Made by a program: the position numbers and the translations under genes. From Rhabdornis inornatus (lineage: Eukaryota; Chordata; Aves; Passeriformes; Rhabdornithidae): a stretch of DNA of 64,000 bases. The stretch spans positions 145,439 through 209,438 of the forward strand of contig VWZS01005959.1 in assembly GCA_013397075.1 (NCBI GenBank), written 5' to 3'. Position 1 is the first letter of the stretch. The number at the start of each line of letters is the position of its first letter. Below, one piece after another: positions 45,148 to 58,385 of the stretch. Below the pieces are notes generated by a model, which had not been told where the DNA came from, searched no databases, and saw only the letters and a program-made list of their open reading frames with translations.

Positions 45148-48100
45148 CTCATTCAGACCATTACAAGCTGACTGACAGGCGAGTTGATAATAAACTTGGA
45201 GAAAGCATCACTAATCCAGAGCATTCTGGTCTGGAGTGGGGAAATGCTTTTTGTAGCATGGGGTGTCAACCATCAGCACCCCATCTTTGCTCTTGCCTCC
45301 AGAGGCTGAATTGCATTTCAACTTCTGCATTTCAGGAATGCAACTCCTGTCCTTGACCTCCTCTGCAGATAAATACAACTTGCCCTTCACTGCTGAGTGG
45401 TTTGGGAAGAATATCAGCCAGACAAGACAGGGGAGATAAAGGAAAGACAGATGAGGATGCTTTCCATCTGCTCTTTTTCTGAACCATCCTGCTTGACTTT
45501 GCCTACAAGGCTTTGGGCAGTGGGGTTAAGAGGAACCAGGGGGTACCTGGTACCTCTGGGGTGGCATAATGAAGCTGGTCACAGGAAAGCAAAGGGACTG
45601 TGACATGAGGCTGCCACTTGGGGAACTGGCATTTTGGGTATCCCTTCTGGCACAGAGTCTGGAGGGAAGGCACAACAGGGTATCACCACATACAAGTGCA
45701 GACTCCAGCCACAGCAAGGGAGTGGGAGAACAAACAATACATAAGAAAGAAGTGCTGGTGAGTTACCCCAGCCCCTGGCTCTGCAGATTGCTTTTGGCAG
45801 CAGGGCTCTCCAAGGGGCAGGCTCTGGATTAGGAGGTTTCAGAGGGTGGATGCCTGTACACAGATCCACTGGGACCTGGCCTGGGCTGGGAATGCTGCAC
45901 AGGTGAGCTGGTCCATAGGCAAGAACCAGGCTGGGCTGCCTGACTCAGCCTGGGCATGAGAGGTAACAAAACACAAGTCCACCAATGCATCCTAAAATCA
46001 TCCTACTTCTTTTGCCAGCAATGGAAAGAACAGATGGGGTGTTTCTGTGCCTTGTGCCTTAAGCACAGCCAGGAGTATTGCTGAAATTATCTGCTTTTGG
46101 TCTAGGCTGTGATAGGAGCTGGGCTGTCTGGTTCTGCAATGTGCAGCCTTTTCCCAGCTGCCAGTCTCAAAGTCAAGCTTTCAGAGCACAAATAAAATGG
46201 GATATTGCACACACACAACCCCTTTCAACTGTCACTGATATTCAGAAGAGTGAATATTCAAAACATTATTCCCTCCAACAAAGAATGGCTGCTGGGTGTT
46301 ACCAGACCATGCGAAATGACATCTGAGTGGAATTTTATCAGCAATAAACATGAAACAAATGAAGGGAGGATTAAAAAATGACCTTTTCTTTTCCCTATCT
46401 CTACTATGATTTGTTATGTGTATATACATGGATTTTTAAATTACTGTTGGGATGTGAAGAAACAAAGAAAAAGAGCAGATAACGTAATGTTATCTGTTCC
46501 GTTACAGAATGGAATGTTACGGTATAGAGCACCAGTTAGGGACATGTTGGGGAGCAGGATGGTACTTTACGCCTATTATGGAGGTCGGTGCAAATTCTCC
46601 ACTACTTTCATTAACAGGGGATCAAAGGTTTGATGGGATCTAGAAATATGAGGAGGTTAAAACATGGCAGGTGTAGGTAACCTCATGTACACAGACCTTT
46701 GCCTCAGAAAGCGGAATGCTCTTGCAAATCTGACACAATCCAATTCCTTGATTTCCTCAGTGACATTTCTGCAGGCTCATGTAGAGAAGGACAGGGAAAT
46801 GGAGATTTATGACAGCTATTCCTAGCAAAGGTCATTCCTTGATTGGTGAACAACCTGTCCTTAGTCATGCTGATGACGAGGCGTTGAAGGATAAGGGAGA
46901 AGCTGGAAAGCTTTAAAGCCTGACAAGGAAAAACAGAAATAGAGCATAGATCATCTCTGTACTTGGGCAAGGAAGCTTGAATTCTCCCACCATCAGTAAA
47001 AGCCAGGGAGCAGGAGGCAAAATCTAGAAAAAAAAATACAGAGGGATTTCTGTGGAGATTGTGAGGGAGTCTGAGTGTTGAGATAGCAAGGGGAAAGGAG
47101 GAGTCACAGAGCACAAGTTTTTGGATAGTAAGTGTGTCCTCGGTGAAACCAGCTGTTTATAAATAATAGGGTCAGGTTGCTCTGGGGCCTCCCTGGTCAG
47201 CCCCACCAACTTCCCAGCTTGAGCAGCTCTCAGCATCCTGTCCCATGCCACTTCCAGAACAAATGATACACAAACAACATAAATATACACAAATATACTT
47301 CCTCAGCTGTCCTTCCATAGGCAAAGAAGGCAGCAGGAAGGCAGATGCGACGTGCATATGGTTTAAATTGATTGTGTCATACGCATTAAATAATAAAATG
47401 GTACCTATTTATCAGATGACTGTTCTTCCTGCTTGCAGAAGAGATTTGACACTGTACATAAAATGAAGCACCATTTTTTTTGTAATCGGACCCTTCTGGG
47501 AATCACATGAGAGTTGCTCACTCAGCTACTGACCTTAATAGAGAGCATTTGGTACCTTGGCGAAACCAGCTTTGCTTGTTTTCAAGCTCATAATATTGGA
47601 TTAAGTAAAAATGTGACCATTCCCCCAAAGCTTGGCTCAGATCCTGAGCTGAGCTATGGTTTGAGCTGGGTCATTGTCACAAACCAGGCTTATGGCCAGC
47701 AGGACCAGTCAAGAGATGTTTTCAATATGGAAATGAAGTCAACACGGGAGTTCCTTGCTTACCCATCTGAGTGCTCTGACCCAAGCAGGAGCTTTAAGGC
47801 TCTTCATCCATGCCCTTGATAATCCCTTTTTGCCATTTATTGGTTCCTCTGGGCTGTGAGCTGCCAGCAGAAGTCACAAGAGCTTTTGAGTTGATCTGGT
47901 GTAAGACTCAGTCCAGTAACCTGAGAATGCTGTGGTGGCCTCTAGCTTCCAATCTGCAGCTGAAGATCTCACCCTTCCTCCCACAGTAATTCCTCACACC
48001 CTTTGAAACCTCCTAAGGCGCTCCCTAAAATTGCAAGAACTGAGGATGGCTGCTCTTAAAAACTGTAAAATAGACAACTTGTAGGATAATTGCCTATGTT

Positions 48101-49599
48101 GTATTTCTCCCCACATAACAAAGGCAAAAGCAACCTTACACTGTGTACCTCCCAGGCCTGGTGTAACTTGAATCCAAAAGCTATGAAGGAAATGGAAAAT
48201 GTTAATAAATAATGATGTTTGAAACACAAGTCACTAAACAAACCACCAGTCCTTCTGTGTTTATTCCACTGGACAGAAAATGTCTATCTCAGTTTGAGGA
48301 AAGTAACACCTTGGTCACAGGAATGTCTTGCGAATTAGCCTGCATGCTGCAAGTTATTAAGAAGATAAATCAGAGAGGCTCACAGATTAACTTTTGGCAA
48401 TATATTCAAAATAAAGACAACTTTCCAAATAAAATCAGCACAACTGATTACTTAATATTTCTCTGGTATGAATAACCAAGGATTTCCTCAGGGCCACCGG
48501 AATTTTAAATTGCCTTGCTTGATCCACTTCACAGCTGCCAGTTTTCCATCTGGTATTTTCCAAGTCAGACCAAGCATTTTTGTGCTCCTTACTGCATGCT
48601 CTCAGTCTGATGTGCTCTGGAAATCCTGGCCTCTTTTCCCAAATCCTGAACAGGTGACCTGCACTTTAAAAGCCCAGTGATGTCTCCCTGAAGTGTGTTG
48701 GAATTACTGTGTATATAGACCAGTTATATACAAAAACTGGAACATATATGTTAAGACAAATGTACAAAATCTTCAAATTTTAACTTAAAAAATATTCAGG
48801 GGAAAAAAAAAAGGACGTTCCAAGAAAATCTGTATGATAGTACAACTGTCTGCAACATTTCAGTGTAACACTTTAAAAAAAGGAGAATCACTGCCTCTTC
48901 CAGGACAGCTCCATCCAAGTGCCCACCTTCTAGCAGCTGGGGTAAGGGCTGAAGAGTAATAGATTATAAGCAAAGGGCTGGCCTTTTCAATAGCCCAAAA
49001 TATTCAACCTCTCCAAAGTTACTTACCTCAGCTTAGGCCTATGGCCATCCACACAGTCATTATTTCTCTCCTTTCACTCCAGCCACTGAATGCTGGCAGC
49101 CTCTGCAATATGCCAACACAGCCAGAGGTAGCTTAGGGGAAAGGAGGAAAACACTGGGATAAGGAGCTTTCCAGATTGTGGATCAGGCTTGGACTCCATT
49201 CGGTTTGTCATGGGAAAGAACACAGAGAGCTACAAAGCCTCGAGGCTTCAATTTTACAGCTTCTCTCAGAACTCCACTGCATTATCTTCTTTATTTCCCT
49301 GTGCTTCCACTTGATAGCAGGCTTAGTTTCTGACTTGGCTGGCTGATAGGTTTAGGATTAGCTCCCAGAGATCACACAACCACGCTACCCTGACTCTGGA
49401 ATTCACCTACAGCAAATGGCGTGGTGGGATCCCAAAATTAAACACACCTGTACGGGTGTCCAGAGGGCACGAGGGCAACAAGCAGCGGGAACCGGAGTAA
49501 GCCCCCAGTTAATTTTAGATTAATGCTGGAACCCAGCACCGAGGGTTTCCATAAGGGTCCCGACATCTCCTTCAAGGCACTGCAGTGTAGGAGAAGCGT
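45148..49599. other. Intergenic upstream of EHBP1, no feature seen
   Basis: No recognisable gene, CR1 or LTR. A small 7-bp hairpin (AGATAAC/GTTATCT) lies near 46.48 kb and an A-run near 48.80 kb. G+C begins to rise after 49.4 kb towards the CpG island. Confidence 0.55.
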
Positions 49600-50027
49600 T
49601 CAGCCAGCGTGGCTGCGGGGAATTCACAGCCGCATCCCACAGGGATCACCCCTTTCACTGCTCCGTTGTCCCCTGCAGGTACTTTAACACAAAACTGCTC
49701 AGAACACCCAGCCCCCGCCGCCTGGATGCCGCTCCCTGAGCACGCAGGTTATATCAGCAAAGAAATACCGTCCTGCCTGCGGTATTCAATTTCCATCAAT
49801 CTCCCATCCGCACCCGAACTCCGGAGCCTCTAAAGGACCGGAGCCTGTGCTACAGGACTCGGGTCAAGCCTGGCGTTTGACCGACCCCTCCTCAAGGCGG
49901 GCCCAGCGCGGGGACTGTCCCTCACCGCGGTTCCGCCCCGATCCCCCCTCAGCCGCTCCCTCCCTTCAGCCGCCTCACGCCCACCTCAGGGGAGGCATCT
50001 TTAGTTCCATCCCTGGCTCCCTCCGTC

Positions 50028-50060
50028 CCTGTCCCGTCCCTTCCCTTCCCTTCCCTTCCC
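50028..50060 (+). repeat. (CCCTT)n short repeat in the CpG island
   Basis: CCCGTCCC is followed by four to five CCCTT units. The pyrimidine strand bias is typical of GC-rich promoters. Confidence 0.85.
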
Positions 50061-50423
50061 GCCGCTCATCCGGCCCTGGAGCGGCGGCAACTCCCGGGGG
50101 CGGTGGCGGGGCCACGCCCCTCCACTGACGGCCTACGCCTCACGCCGCGCCCATCCAGCGGCTTTAGGAAGCACCGCAGCCAATCGCCGGGTGTCTTCGC
50201 GCTGACAGACGGCCACACTGACCTATCGAGTAGCCTCTCCTCACAAGGAGCCCCGCCTCCTTGGGCCCTGTGACCAGTCAGAGCAGAGGTGGAGCTGGGG
50301 GGAGAGAGGAGAATTTGCGAACTCCTCTTCCCTCACCACCTCCCCCTCCACTGCGCGAGATGATTGACAGGTACGACACCCAATGGGCTGCTGAGGGCCC
50401 GCGGCGGGGCTAATGGTACGGCG

Positions 50424-50528
50424 NNNNNNNNNNNNNNNNNNNNNNNNNNNNNNNNNNNNNNNNNNNNNNNNNNNNNNNNNNNNNNNNNNNNNNNNNNNNN
50501 NNNNNNNNNNNNNNNNNNNNNNNNNNNN
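50424..50528. other. Assembly gap (105 N)
   Basis: A run of 105 Ns in the core of the CpG island. GC-rich promoter cores are often missed by short-read assemblies. The real length of missing sequence may differ from 105. Reading frames shown across the gap are meaningless. Confidence 0.99.
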
Positions 50529-50641
50529 GCTGCCGGCGGCGGGTCTGCTGCAGTAATGGGCAGCGGCAGCGCTGACTCTCGCTTGCCGTGTGGTGCCAGC
50601 GCACCCGCCCGGCGGGACCGTCCGCGAAGAGCCGGCGGCAG
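50529..50641 (+). other. EHBP1: EHBP1 exon 1, non-coding (inferred; start lost in gap)
   Basis: The sequence runs from the gap to GGCGGCAG|GTGAGT, a near-ideal 5' splice site with GT at 50642-50643. It lies in the CpG island on the coding strand of EHBP1. An ATG at 50556 with G at -3 and +4 opens a frame that stays open to the donor. If the exon is spliced to 51693, that frame stops at 51721-51723, giving an upstream ORF of 38 codons unrelated to EHBP1. The exon is inferred from splice signal and position, without transcript evidence. Confidence 0.55.
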
Positions 50642-51692
50642 GTGAGTGCCGCACGGGGAGCCGCCCGTCCCTTCCCGCCGCTCCCGAAGCCGCCTGTCCC
50701 CTCCTTGCTTCTCGCCGGTGGGGTTTTAATTTTTAAACGGCTCCGGCTCCCGGCCAGGGGCGGGGGGCGCTGCCCCGGCGGGCTGGGCACGGAGGTGACA
50801 CGGGCTGCTGAGGCGGAGCGAGGCGCTCCTCGCCCCGGGGCTCCGTGGGGACCTCCTCTCCCGGGGGCCATTCTACTTCAGGTAGCTTCCTCTCCAGCTT
50901 TGATGCCATCCTACCCTGACTTCTCGCCGGCTGCGGCCAGCTTGTGGTTCCCTATATTCCTAATGAAGAGGCTTTTTCCTCTGCACCCAGCACAGATGCT
51001 GCTTTCATTTCGAGGGAGGAGACCCATCTGGGTTTCTCCTTTCCCTTGTCACCTCCCTGCTTATCATTCCTCAGTGCAGGATGGAGAGACATTTCCATTT
51101 CAATATGATGCAGCGAGGAAGATGGGGGATCCTGGGTAGCCAGGACTCAGGAAATGCCCATTCCTCTCCTGTCCTCCTCCTCACCCTGGCACAGGCATTT
51201 GGGCAGCAACACTCCCTTTCTGTCTTCTTTGCTGATCCTTCTCTTTGGGCAGAGAAATGAAAGCAGAGGTGTGTTTGAGGAAACAACTGTTACACCTTTT
51301 GTCGTCAAGACAAAGACCTTCATCTCTCCATGTCCCTCTGGGTGCATATTGGCAGCACTTCAGCCACTTTGCATTGCTTCCCGGAGACGCTTCACAAGGA
51401 TTTGGTGTGGCCCTGAGCTGCCCTTTTTTTATTGTTGCCAGTTATGATGCTGCTGATAACAGGATATGTTTCTGAACAGTCTCGTGGTTTGAATTCCTGA
51501 AATTGGTGCAGTATTTTTATTTATTTATTTTATTGGGGTTGGGGGGGAGGTGGTGTGTGGATGACAACAAGAAGGGGCTGTGTTCTTGTGGTTGATCATA
51601 GTTTTTTAAAACGTACGAGACCACGTGCAATTGCAGCACTTAGTATGAAGTGTTTCTCAATGCTTTCTCTCCCTGTCTTATTTGTCTTCCAG
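50642..51692 (+). other. EHBP1: EHBP1 intron 1 (inferred)
   Basis: Bounded by donor GTGAGT at 50642 and acceptor AG at 51691-51692. The acceptor is preceded by an excellent pyrimidine tract (TTTCTCTCCCTGTC, then TTTGTCTTCC). The first 250 bp are still CpG island, with CpG content fading after about 50.9 kb. Confidence 0.5.
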
Positions 51693-52105
51693 TCCTGCAG
51701 TCTTCCCTTCATCTACTGTGTGAAGGATGGTGATTCCATGAGAGAACTTCCTTTCCATTACATGTCTACTGCTACTACATGCTGCTCCTGGCCAGTGATG
51801 AGCCATTCTGCTAGACTGGGATTTACCTTGAGGAGGGGAGAGGAAGAATATGAATTGTAGACATCCCGTCAAGTTTCTGACGCACTCTTTTTACTGTGTC
51901 TGTATATAAAACTGCTAGTATCAAGCACACACGCTCTTTGAAGCCTACATTGCTATTCACGCAGTTGCTGCTGTGTAAGAGGACTGGTATTTCTCACCAT
52001 CATGGCTTCAGTTTGGAAAAGACTGCAGCGTGTTGGGAAACATGCATCCAAGTTCCAGTTTGTGGCCTCTTACCAGGAATTGATGGTTGAGTGCACCAAA
52101 AAATG
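51693..52105 (+). other. EHBP1: EHBP1 exon 2: 5' UTR plus first coding exon (inferred)
   Basis: The 5' boundary is placed after the strong acceptor at 51691-51692. A weaker alternative is CAG at 51962-51964, which would give a much shorter exon. The 3' boundary is certain from the coding match: the donor GTAAGA starts at 52106. The leader holds at least two upstream ORFs if the longer form is right: 51727-51741 (four codons plus stop) and 51738-51860 (40 codons plus stop). These could damp translation. Confidence 0.6.
52002..52105 (+). CDS. EHBP1: EHBP1, first coding exon (partial CDS)
   Basis: This exon encodes the first 34 residues plus two bases of codon 35 of EH domain-binding protein 1. 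The frame begins MASVWKRLQRVGKHASKFQF and ends ..ECTKK, then TG|GTAAGA. The Trp codon is therefore split by a phase-2 intron. From memory this matches the mammalian EHBP1 N-terminus essentially residue for residue. The paralogue EHBP1L1 differs at several of these positions. The ATG has a strong context (A at -3, G at +4). The residues open the N-terminal C2-like (NT-C2) domain. In the full protein a calponin-homology domain, NPF motifs and a C-terminal Rab-binding bMERB domain follow. EHBP1 links EHD proteins and Rab8/Rab10 membranes to actin during endocytosis and recycling, including GLUT4 trafficking. The remaining exons lie beyond the window or are too short for me to see. Confidence 0.95.
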
Positions 52106-54659
52106 GTAAGAAGCAGCCCATGTTGCTGTAAAAAATGATGGAGTAAGGTGCTGTTGGTGCTGAAATAGGAAGGATGTTGCTCACAGTGTATTGTGTAGTA
52201 GGTGCATTGCTCTTGCATCCCCTTACCTTCTCTTGCTAGCCCGTTGCAGAAGCAGCTGCATGCACTGCTTGTCTTTCTCAGTGAGTGCTGGCTTTGCTAC
52301 ATGGTTACCCTGGACCTGCTGGATTTGTTCTGTACTATTGATTTTCTAGGCTGGCATTGTTTTTATCTTGCAGAGGAGGGTACCTTTGTTAGCTCGCATC
52401 TCTGACTTGGTCTGGTTTTGGTTGTTGGTTTTGGGTTTTTAGTGGGGCTTTTTTGTTTGGTTTTTATTTATTTTTTAAAAAATATTTCTCATGAGCATTT
52501 TTCCAACTGCCAATTCAACTTGGTAATGCTGAGGCTTATCTGCTGACACTTGTGTTGTTTGACAGAGGCATTGGAGACCAGTCCTGGACATGGTGGTCAT
52601 GGGGCATATGGATTGGATGCCCATTTTGATTTTTGACTTCCTTACCTGAGGAGGTCACGTTTCTCCTTCTTTTCAATTTTTCCTTTCTGTCTTTTAACAG
52701 GAAGAGGCAAGGGGCAGGTCCTTGGGAGTTGCCTTAAGGTGTTTGTTTAGTTAGACAGTAATTTTGTGCCATGGTGGTCCAGTTGTATGGCTTTGGAGCT
52801 GACTAGACAGCAGTTAATAGTGTGGGTCTGGCACATCATCTTTCCTGTGCAAAATGAGCTTAAATAAATCTGCTAGGCAGCTTTTAAATAGTCAGGGGAA
52901 GATCTCCATTATATAAATACTTAACTGTTGATTTAGATGTTTGGAATATTGATATTACTTACATAATTCCTCACATAAGTGTGAGCATGTCGTGTCAGGG
53001 GATGAAGAAAATACTTTCCAGATCTCGTGGACTGAGATGTTCAAATTGCCTTGTAATAAACTGCAGCCTCCTTTCTAATACTTGGCCTTTCTTCTTGTTG
53101 GCAAGTTTGGCACTTGCATTGGCTGCTTTCACTGGTTATGAGTAATTGCCTCTATGAATTTAAATTCTATCTCTTGGAGTAGGAAATCTCTGTCAAATAT
53201 GCTGGAAGGCTGTGCACTGCTCTGTATTAAAGGAGCACTGTCAGGTTAAGCGTTTTGGATTTTTTTAGCAAGTTGCCTTCATGCCTAGAATGTTTAAGAA
53301 ACAGAATTTTTCTGGAAGTTGAGCTTGCTTTCACATAGTAAACTACAAATGGAAACGTTGTAGAAGTTGAAAGAGGCTGTCCTCATTGTCTCATGGGATC
53401 TGCTCTCCCAAAAAAGCTAAGGAGTTTTCCACGGTAATTTTAGTTGATCAGGTTTATTTCAGCAGTTGGGTTTATTGCTTATTATGTTCTGTTTGCATTA
53501 ACTAGGCTGTTTTAGGTTTCATTTTCATTTTGATTCTCTCATTGCTGAGAATTTGCAGAATGCTTCAGCACTAAAGTATAAATCCTGCAGGGGAATGTTT
53601 GCATTGGAATTGCAGCTAACCTTTCCTTGGTTTAAGAAAGTCATACACAAAAGTTCTCTTGTGAATTATCTTATTATTTTAGAAACAGGCAGCCTATTGG
53701 TTAATCATAACTGAGAGTGCCCATCTAGCAAAATGTCTGTGTATGAAATAGTGAGAGCCACTCAAAGCCTCAGATATGCAACTAATTTTTTGCAGAAAGG
53801 TCATCCTTCTGAACCTTCGTTTTACATTCTTGAGTTTAAATATAGACAAGATCAGTGCTTATGTTGGTTATTATAAAAGAACAGTATGGTGGTGAAATGT
53901 GGATGAATTCTAGGAAAAATCATGATAGGGGAAAACATAACTCATAAAGTCTTTTGACTGTAAGCCTTTTGATTCTGCTTCCTGTTATTTCGAGAACCTT
54001 AACAAAAATGTTCTTTAAACATGCAAACTATTCTATTTCTGCTGTAAATTGAACTTCCTAAGTCAAACTTCTGTAGAAATGAAGGGTGAAATATTTATGT
54101 ATTTTGAGAGCCTTCAACTAAGTGTTTCCGTAACTTTGGAGAAGATATAGTTTCTATGCATGCTGACAGGATCACTCCTTCATCTGTTCCTAAGTCTTGC
54201 CTCTGAGTTTTGCCCATGTGAGAACAAAACACAAGAAATGAACTCCATATGCTGTTCTTGCTGAAAGCACTCAATATATATTAAGTGTCAGTGCTGTAGT
54301 CTGTAGTTTGTTTGATTGAAATGTAGTAAGCAGTAAGTTATTTTAATGTACTGGCATATTAACAATGGCAGTGTTTCTGGAGGAAAAGAATGCTCCATTC
54401 ATGTTTTAAAGTAAATGACAACACAGTCATAAACACACTGGAACTAAGAAGTGTCTGTGAGCAAGGATTGTGCATGACCAAAACAGGCTGTGTGCCTGTT
54501 CATGAGCTGCTATCTTCTGTTAGGTTTGCATTTGTCTGACTCTTCAGAAAATTACTTGTGTGTTAGAATATTTTTATACTGATTGTAAATGGTTTGCAAG
54601 GTTGGGTGAATTTCTGGTTGGCTTTAATATACTTTTTCCTCTGGACTTGTATTGATTAT

Positions 54660-54730
54660 GGGGGGGGGGGTTTGTTTGTTTGTTTTTTGTTTTTGTTTGT
54701 TTTAAATTTGGGGGTTTTTAGTTTTGTTTT
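54660..54730 (+). repeat. G-run followed by (GTTT)n low complexity
   Basis: G11 followed by several GTTT units and T/G-rich sequence inside the EHBP1 intron. Simple expansion, probably length-variable. Confidence 0.85.
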
Positions 54731-57700
54731 AAACTTAGAGCATAGGTCCTGCACTTTTTTTTTATGGCATTCTCCTGGCACTGTGAGAAGTTGCCACTGC
54801 TGTGGTGTTGCTGCTTCACTTTTTAAAAGCGTTATCTCTAGGTACAGCAGCATATGGCCAGATTGGGCTGAAACCTTTCCTTGCTTTTTCTTCTGTCTTT
54901 AATTTCTGATTCTTATCCCTACTAATGGTAACAGACAGCCACTCTTAAATGCTTATTTTTCATTGGTGGTGTGTTTGGGGGAGATAGGTCGTGATGGAGT
55001 GTCCAGTGTTGCCACTGTTCCTTATTTTTCAGATAATTAACAGGACTGAGTCACTTCTGTGGCATTTTGGCAGCTCCCACTGACCCAGACTTAATTATTG
55101 TGGCTGCTCAGTACCTTTGAAAAATTGAACAGTTGGTTTATTTAGAACCTTTCATTAAAAATAAATAAACAGATGTAGTCTTGGTCTTTAGTATGGGTTA
55201 GTAACTCCTGCTACTGCAAAAACATAGTACTTTACATTAATCATATAAGCAGTTGATTTTTTTGAAAGGTGCTTGCTTGAAAGTGCTGGAGTGTGTCATC
55301 CTCTATTTACCCTTGGACTAAGCTGGGGCAGCTCAGGATTTTCCACACAGCATCACCAGTGAACTGCAGCCCTGGCCTGAAAGGACCATGTATGATACGA
55401 GGGAGTTAATTCAGTGCTTATCCTCAGTGCAGCATCATTGAATAAAACCAGAAATCAGACTCATTCATTTTGCTTAGGCTTCAATAGAAACAGCTATATT
55501 TCCTTCTCTCTGCCGTCAGGGCAGAGGGTTGTGTTCAGCAGGAGTGTGCTGGGCGTCCCTGGCAGGTGGAATGCTGTGATTTGTGCAGGGGACCCAGTTC
55601 AGTTGCCTGAACATTGGTGTAAGGCCCTGTTTTGGATGTCTTTGGGTTTACTGCCAGTCCCTGCTGCCAGTTTGAAGAAGCCCAGGTTTCCTGTTGATCC
55701 TGGTTCAAGCTGCCAGCCCAGAATGAATCTCTGTGTACCCTGGGGTTGCCCAGCTGCTGGAGGCCTCTGTTCAGGCAGCTGAGTTGACACTTGTCTAAGA
55801 TCCAGCCTCAGCAGAGGAGGAAACTTCTCCTTTGGACCAGAGATCAGTTCCAGTACTTGAACCTGAAGGTCTGATAGCAGTTTTATAGAGCTGCTGAAGC
55901 ATCTACTGCTGAACACATGAGCTCTTTAGGGTGGCTTTTTGGTTTCCTTATTGTTGTGGGATATCTCACAAGTCAAGGACTCAATAGAGGCTTCAAATGT
56001 AATATTGATTGGTTTCCACAGAGAATGGCTGAACCTCAGGAGTTAATGTTGCCATGTTCCTAACTTGTCATTTTTCATTGGATGCTTTTATGAGCAAGAA
56101 AGCTGCTCACCTGAACATAGGTGCTAACTGCTTACAAAGGCTGGAAAAGAGTAAACATAGGGGCTTTTATACAGGAGTTGTGTTCAGGAGTTGCTTTAGA
56201 GATAAACAAACATTATTTTTGTACCATGTTTGTAATGTCTGTCATCTCTTACATGAACTGCTTTGTTTTTAAATCCTGCTTACAAATACAGAGAGCCATG
56301 ATGTTTAAAAGGGTTAAATTTCATATGTTCAGAAGTTTTAACTGAAGACAGGCTTCATGTCCATGAGGCAAGTTGCCTATTTTTATATCGATTAGGTATG
56401 GTTCTTTCTTTTCAAATACACGTATTTCTATTTTGGAAATGAAGTAAGGCTCCCCGAAAGGCTTTAGCCATCTGTTTTCCTCTCCTATTGTAGTTTAATA
56501 ACTGGATGCTGCAGGAGTCTTAAGATTTGCATTGTGCATGGGAGAGAAATGAGCTTTTTGAGATTCCATGATTCACACTGATGTGCTTGCCTTCTGCTTA
56601 CTGCTTTCCAGCAAACCCGTCAGTGCCGAAGGCCACCAAAAGAAGTGGGCTTAACTGGTTGCTGTAGAATTCTTGTTTGCCTGCATGGGGTCAGGCTGTC
56701 ACATTGCTCAATTAATTTTCTTGCTTTGCACGGTTATTAGAGAGGATTTCATGAGTACCTAAGTGCATTTGACTATAAAGGATGATCATATTGAACCTCT
56801 TTGAATTAGTTTTGCTCTGCACTGTGCTGTTGTGTCATGGGCTTGCTCTGCAGAGTTTTTTATCATATTGGAGTGTTGCTGATACAGGTGTACTGTAGCA
56901 CGTATAACTTGTGCAAGGAAAGCACCGTGCAATTTCTCTTGTGTTTTATCTTCTGTTGTTCTCAATGAAATTGTACTCTGTCCTTATACTTTTTATTGAG
57001 TTCTGATTCCACACTAAATAATCTCCATTTACAAATACACTTCAGCATTTTCTTTGCCATTCATTTCTGGTTTTGACTGAGGATTTTTTGAGGGCTTAAA
57101 TTGTGTCAAACATACTCTTTCCAGATAATCACCACCAGCTGCCTTACAGCTGTCTTCCCCCTTTCTTTCGACAGTCAATTAAAACACATTTACTGTCCAC
57201 ACACAAAAACAATTCTCCTCTGTCACTTTGCTTCTCTCTTCTTTGTATCAAAAAGAAAATCCTTCACTGCGGAAACCTAGATTTGCTCCTATGGACTCTG
57301 CCTGACTTCTGTTCGGAGGTTGTCTACCAATCCCAACTCCTTAATGCCAGCTGCTTTCCTTCCCTACCTTGCCAAGCTCCACTCCTTACCTTTTTTACAG
57401 CCTTGGGTCTGTTCCATGGACCACAAATTAGGGATTTCTCATCAAAGTTGCTGTCTGCATATTGGCAGCAAAGAAATTTCAGTAGGAAAGGTACGGGTGT
57501 CTCTGAAGACTTTCTTGCTGATGACTTTTTAGGTTGTCAGTGCTGCACATTTATACCCGTTTTCTATTTGCAGCAATGTTTTAAGAGTGCTTGTGGTTCT
57601 GTGTCCAGTTTCTAAAAGAATGCATTGATAGATGCAGACATAAAGTTTAGTATCTGTAGGGTAGAAAGATTTGGCATAAATACTTGTTCTGAATTCTGTT

Positions 57701-58385
57701 TGTCTCTGAAAGACACATTTCTTTTCAGCAATTCCTTGTTTCCTGTCCTAGCAGTAACAATAAGAATTAGCAAAAGCAGAAAATGTTCAATTATATCCAG
57801 GTGTAGACAAATTTGATTTCAATAGCCAGAGTTGTGAAGATGTCTCCTTGAATGAGTAAAATACACTACCTTATGTTCTAACACAGCTTTATTTTTGCAA
57901 GAGAAATTGTGTGTGTGCTCTTCCTCACAGAGCTTTTGGAACAAATAAAACCTTGCTCTGTACCTACAGGCACTGTGGTGCACACATGCAGTAACGAAAG
58001 TGTGCTGTTCATTTGAGTCCAGTGGACTTGAACTGCAATAAAGATTTAAGGTTTTTTTTTAGGATTGGATCCTTGTCAATATTCTTTTCAGCTCTTTGTG
58101 CTATGAGGTGAAATAAAATAAAATATTATGAAGTAATGTAGGCCTCATATGAGCTGAGTCTGCCATCTCTTAGACTGCTCAGGCTGTATAGTGCCAGTCT
58201 GTTGCTTCAATTAGTTTTTAATTGGTTGGAGAGAGCTGAAGTCCCTTTCACAGTTTAGTGTGAATAAGGAGAGGAGGAGGAGGAGGCTGGTAAGGTTGAC
58301 TAAATCTGAGGCAACTCTTCTTATAAAACAAACTCTTTAGCTACGGTAGTAAAAACATTCTGCTTGGGTGCCTTTATGAGAATAT

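Larger units (their letters stand above)
49600..50900 (+). promoter_or_regulatory. EHBP1: CpG-island promoter of EHBP1
   Basis: G+C and CpG rise sharply from about 49.6 kb and fall after about 50.9 kb, unlike anything else in the window. CCAAT boxes occur at 50180-50184 and 50380-50384. GC boxes and KLF-like sites cluster at 50095-50122 (GGGGGCGGTGGCGGGG, then CCACGCCCC) and near 50757 (GGGGCGGGGGG). No TATA box is evident. The island sits just upstream of an ideal splice donor at 50642 and 1.4 kb upstream of the EHBP1 start codon, so it is the natural promoter. An assembly gap lies in its middle, so the exact start site cannot be placed. Bidirectional activity is possible but no minus-strand exon is visible. 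Confidence 0.85.

Noticed and set aside
50241..50871. Open frames running through the N gap
   Set aside because: Unknown bases are read as X, so continuity across the gap is an artefact.
52002..52105. EHBP1L1 instead of EHBP1
   Set aside because: The paralogue differs at several of the first 35 residues (from memory); this exon matches EHBP1 itself.
57103..57615. 170-codon frame inside the EHBP1 intron
   Set aside because: No known domain, and no flanking splice signals that would make it an exon.
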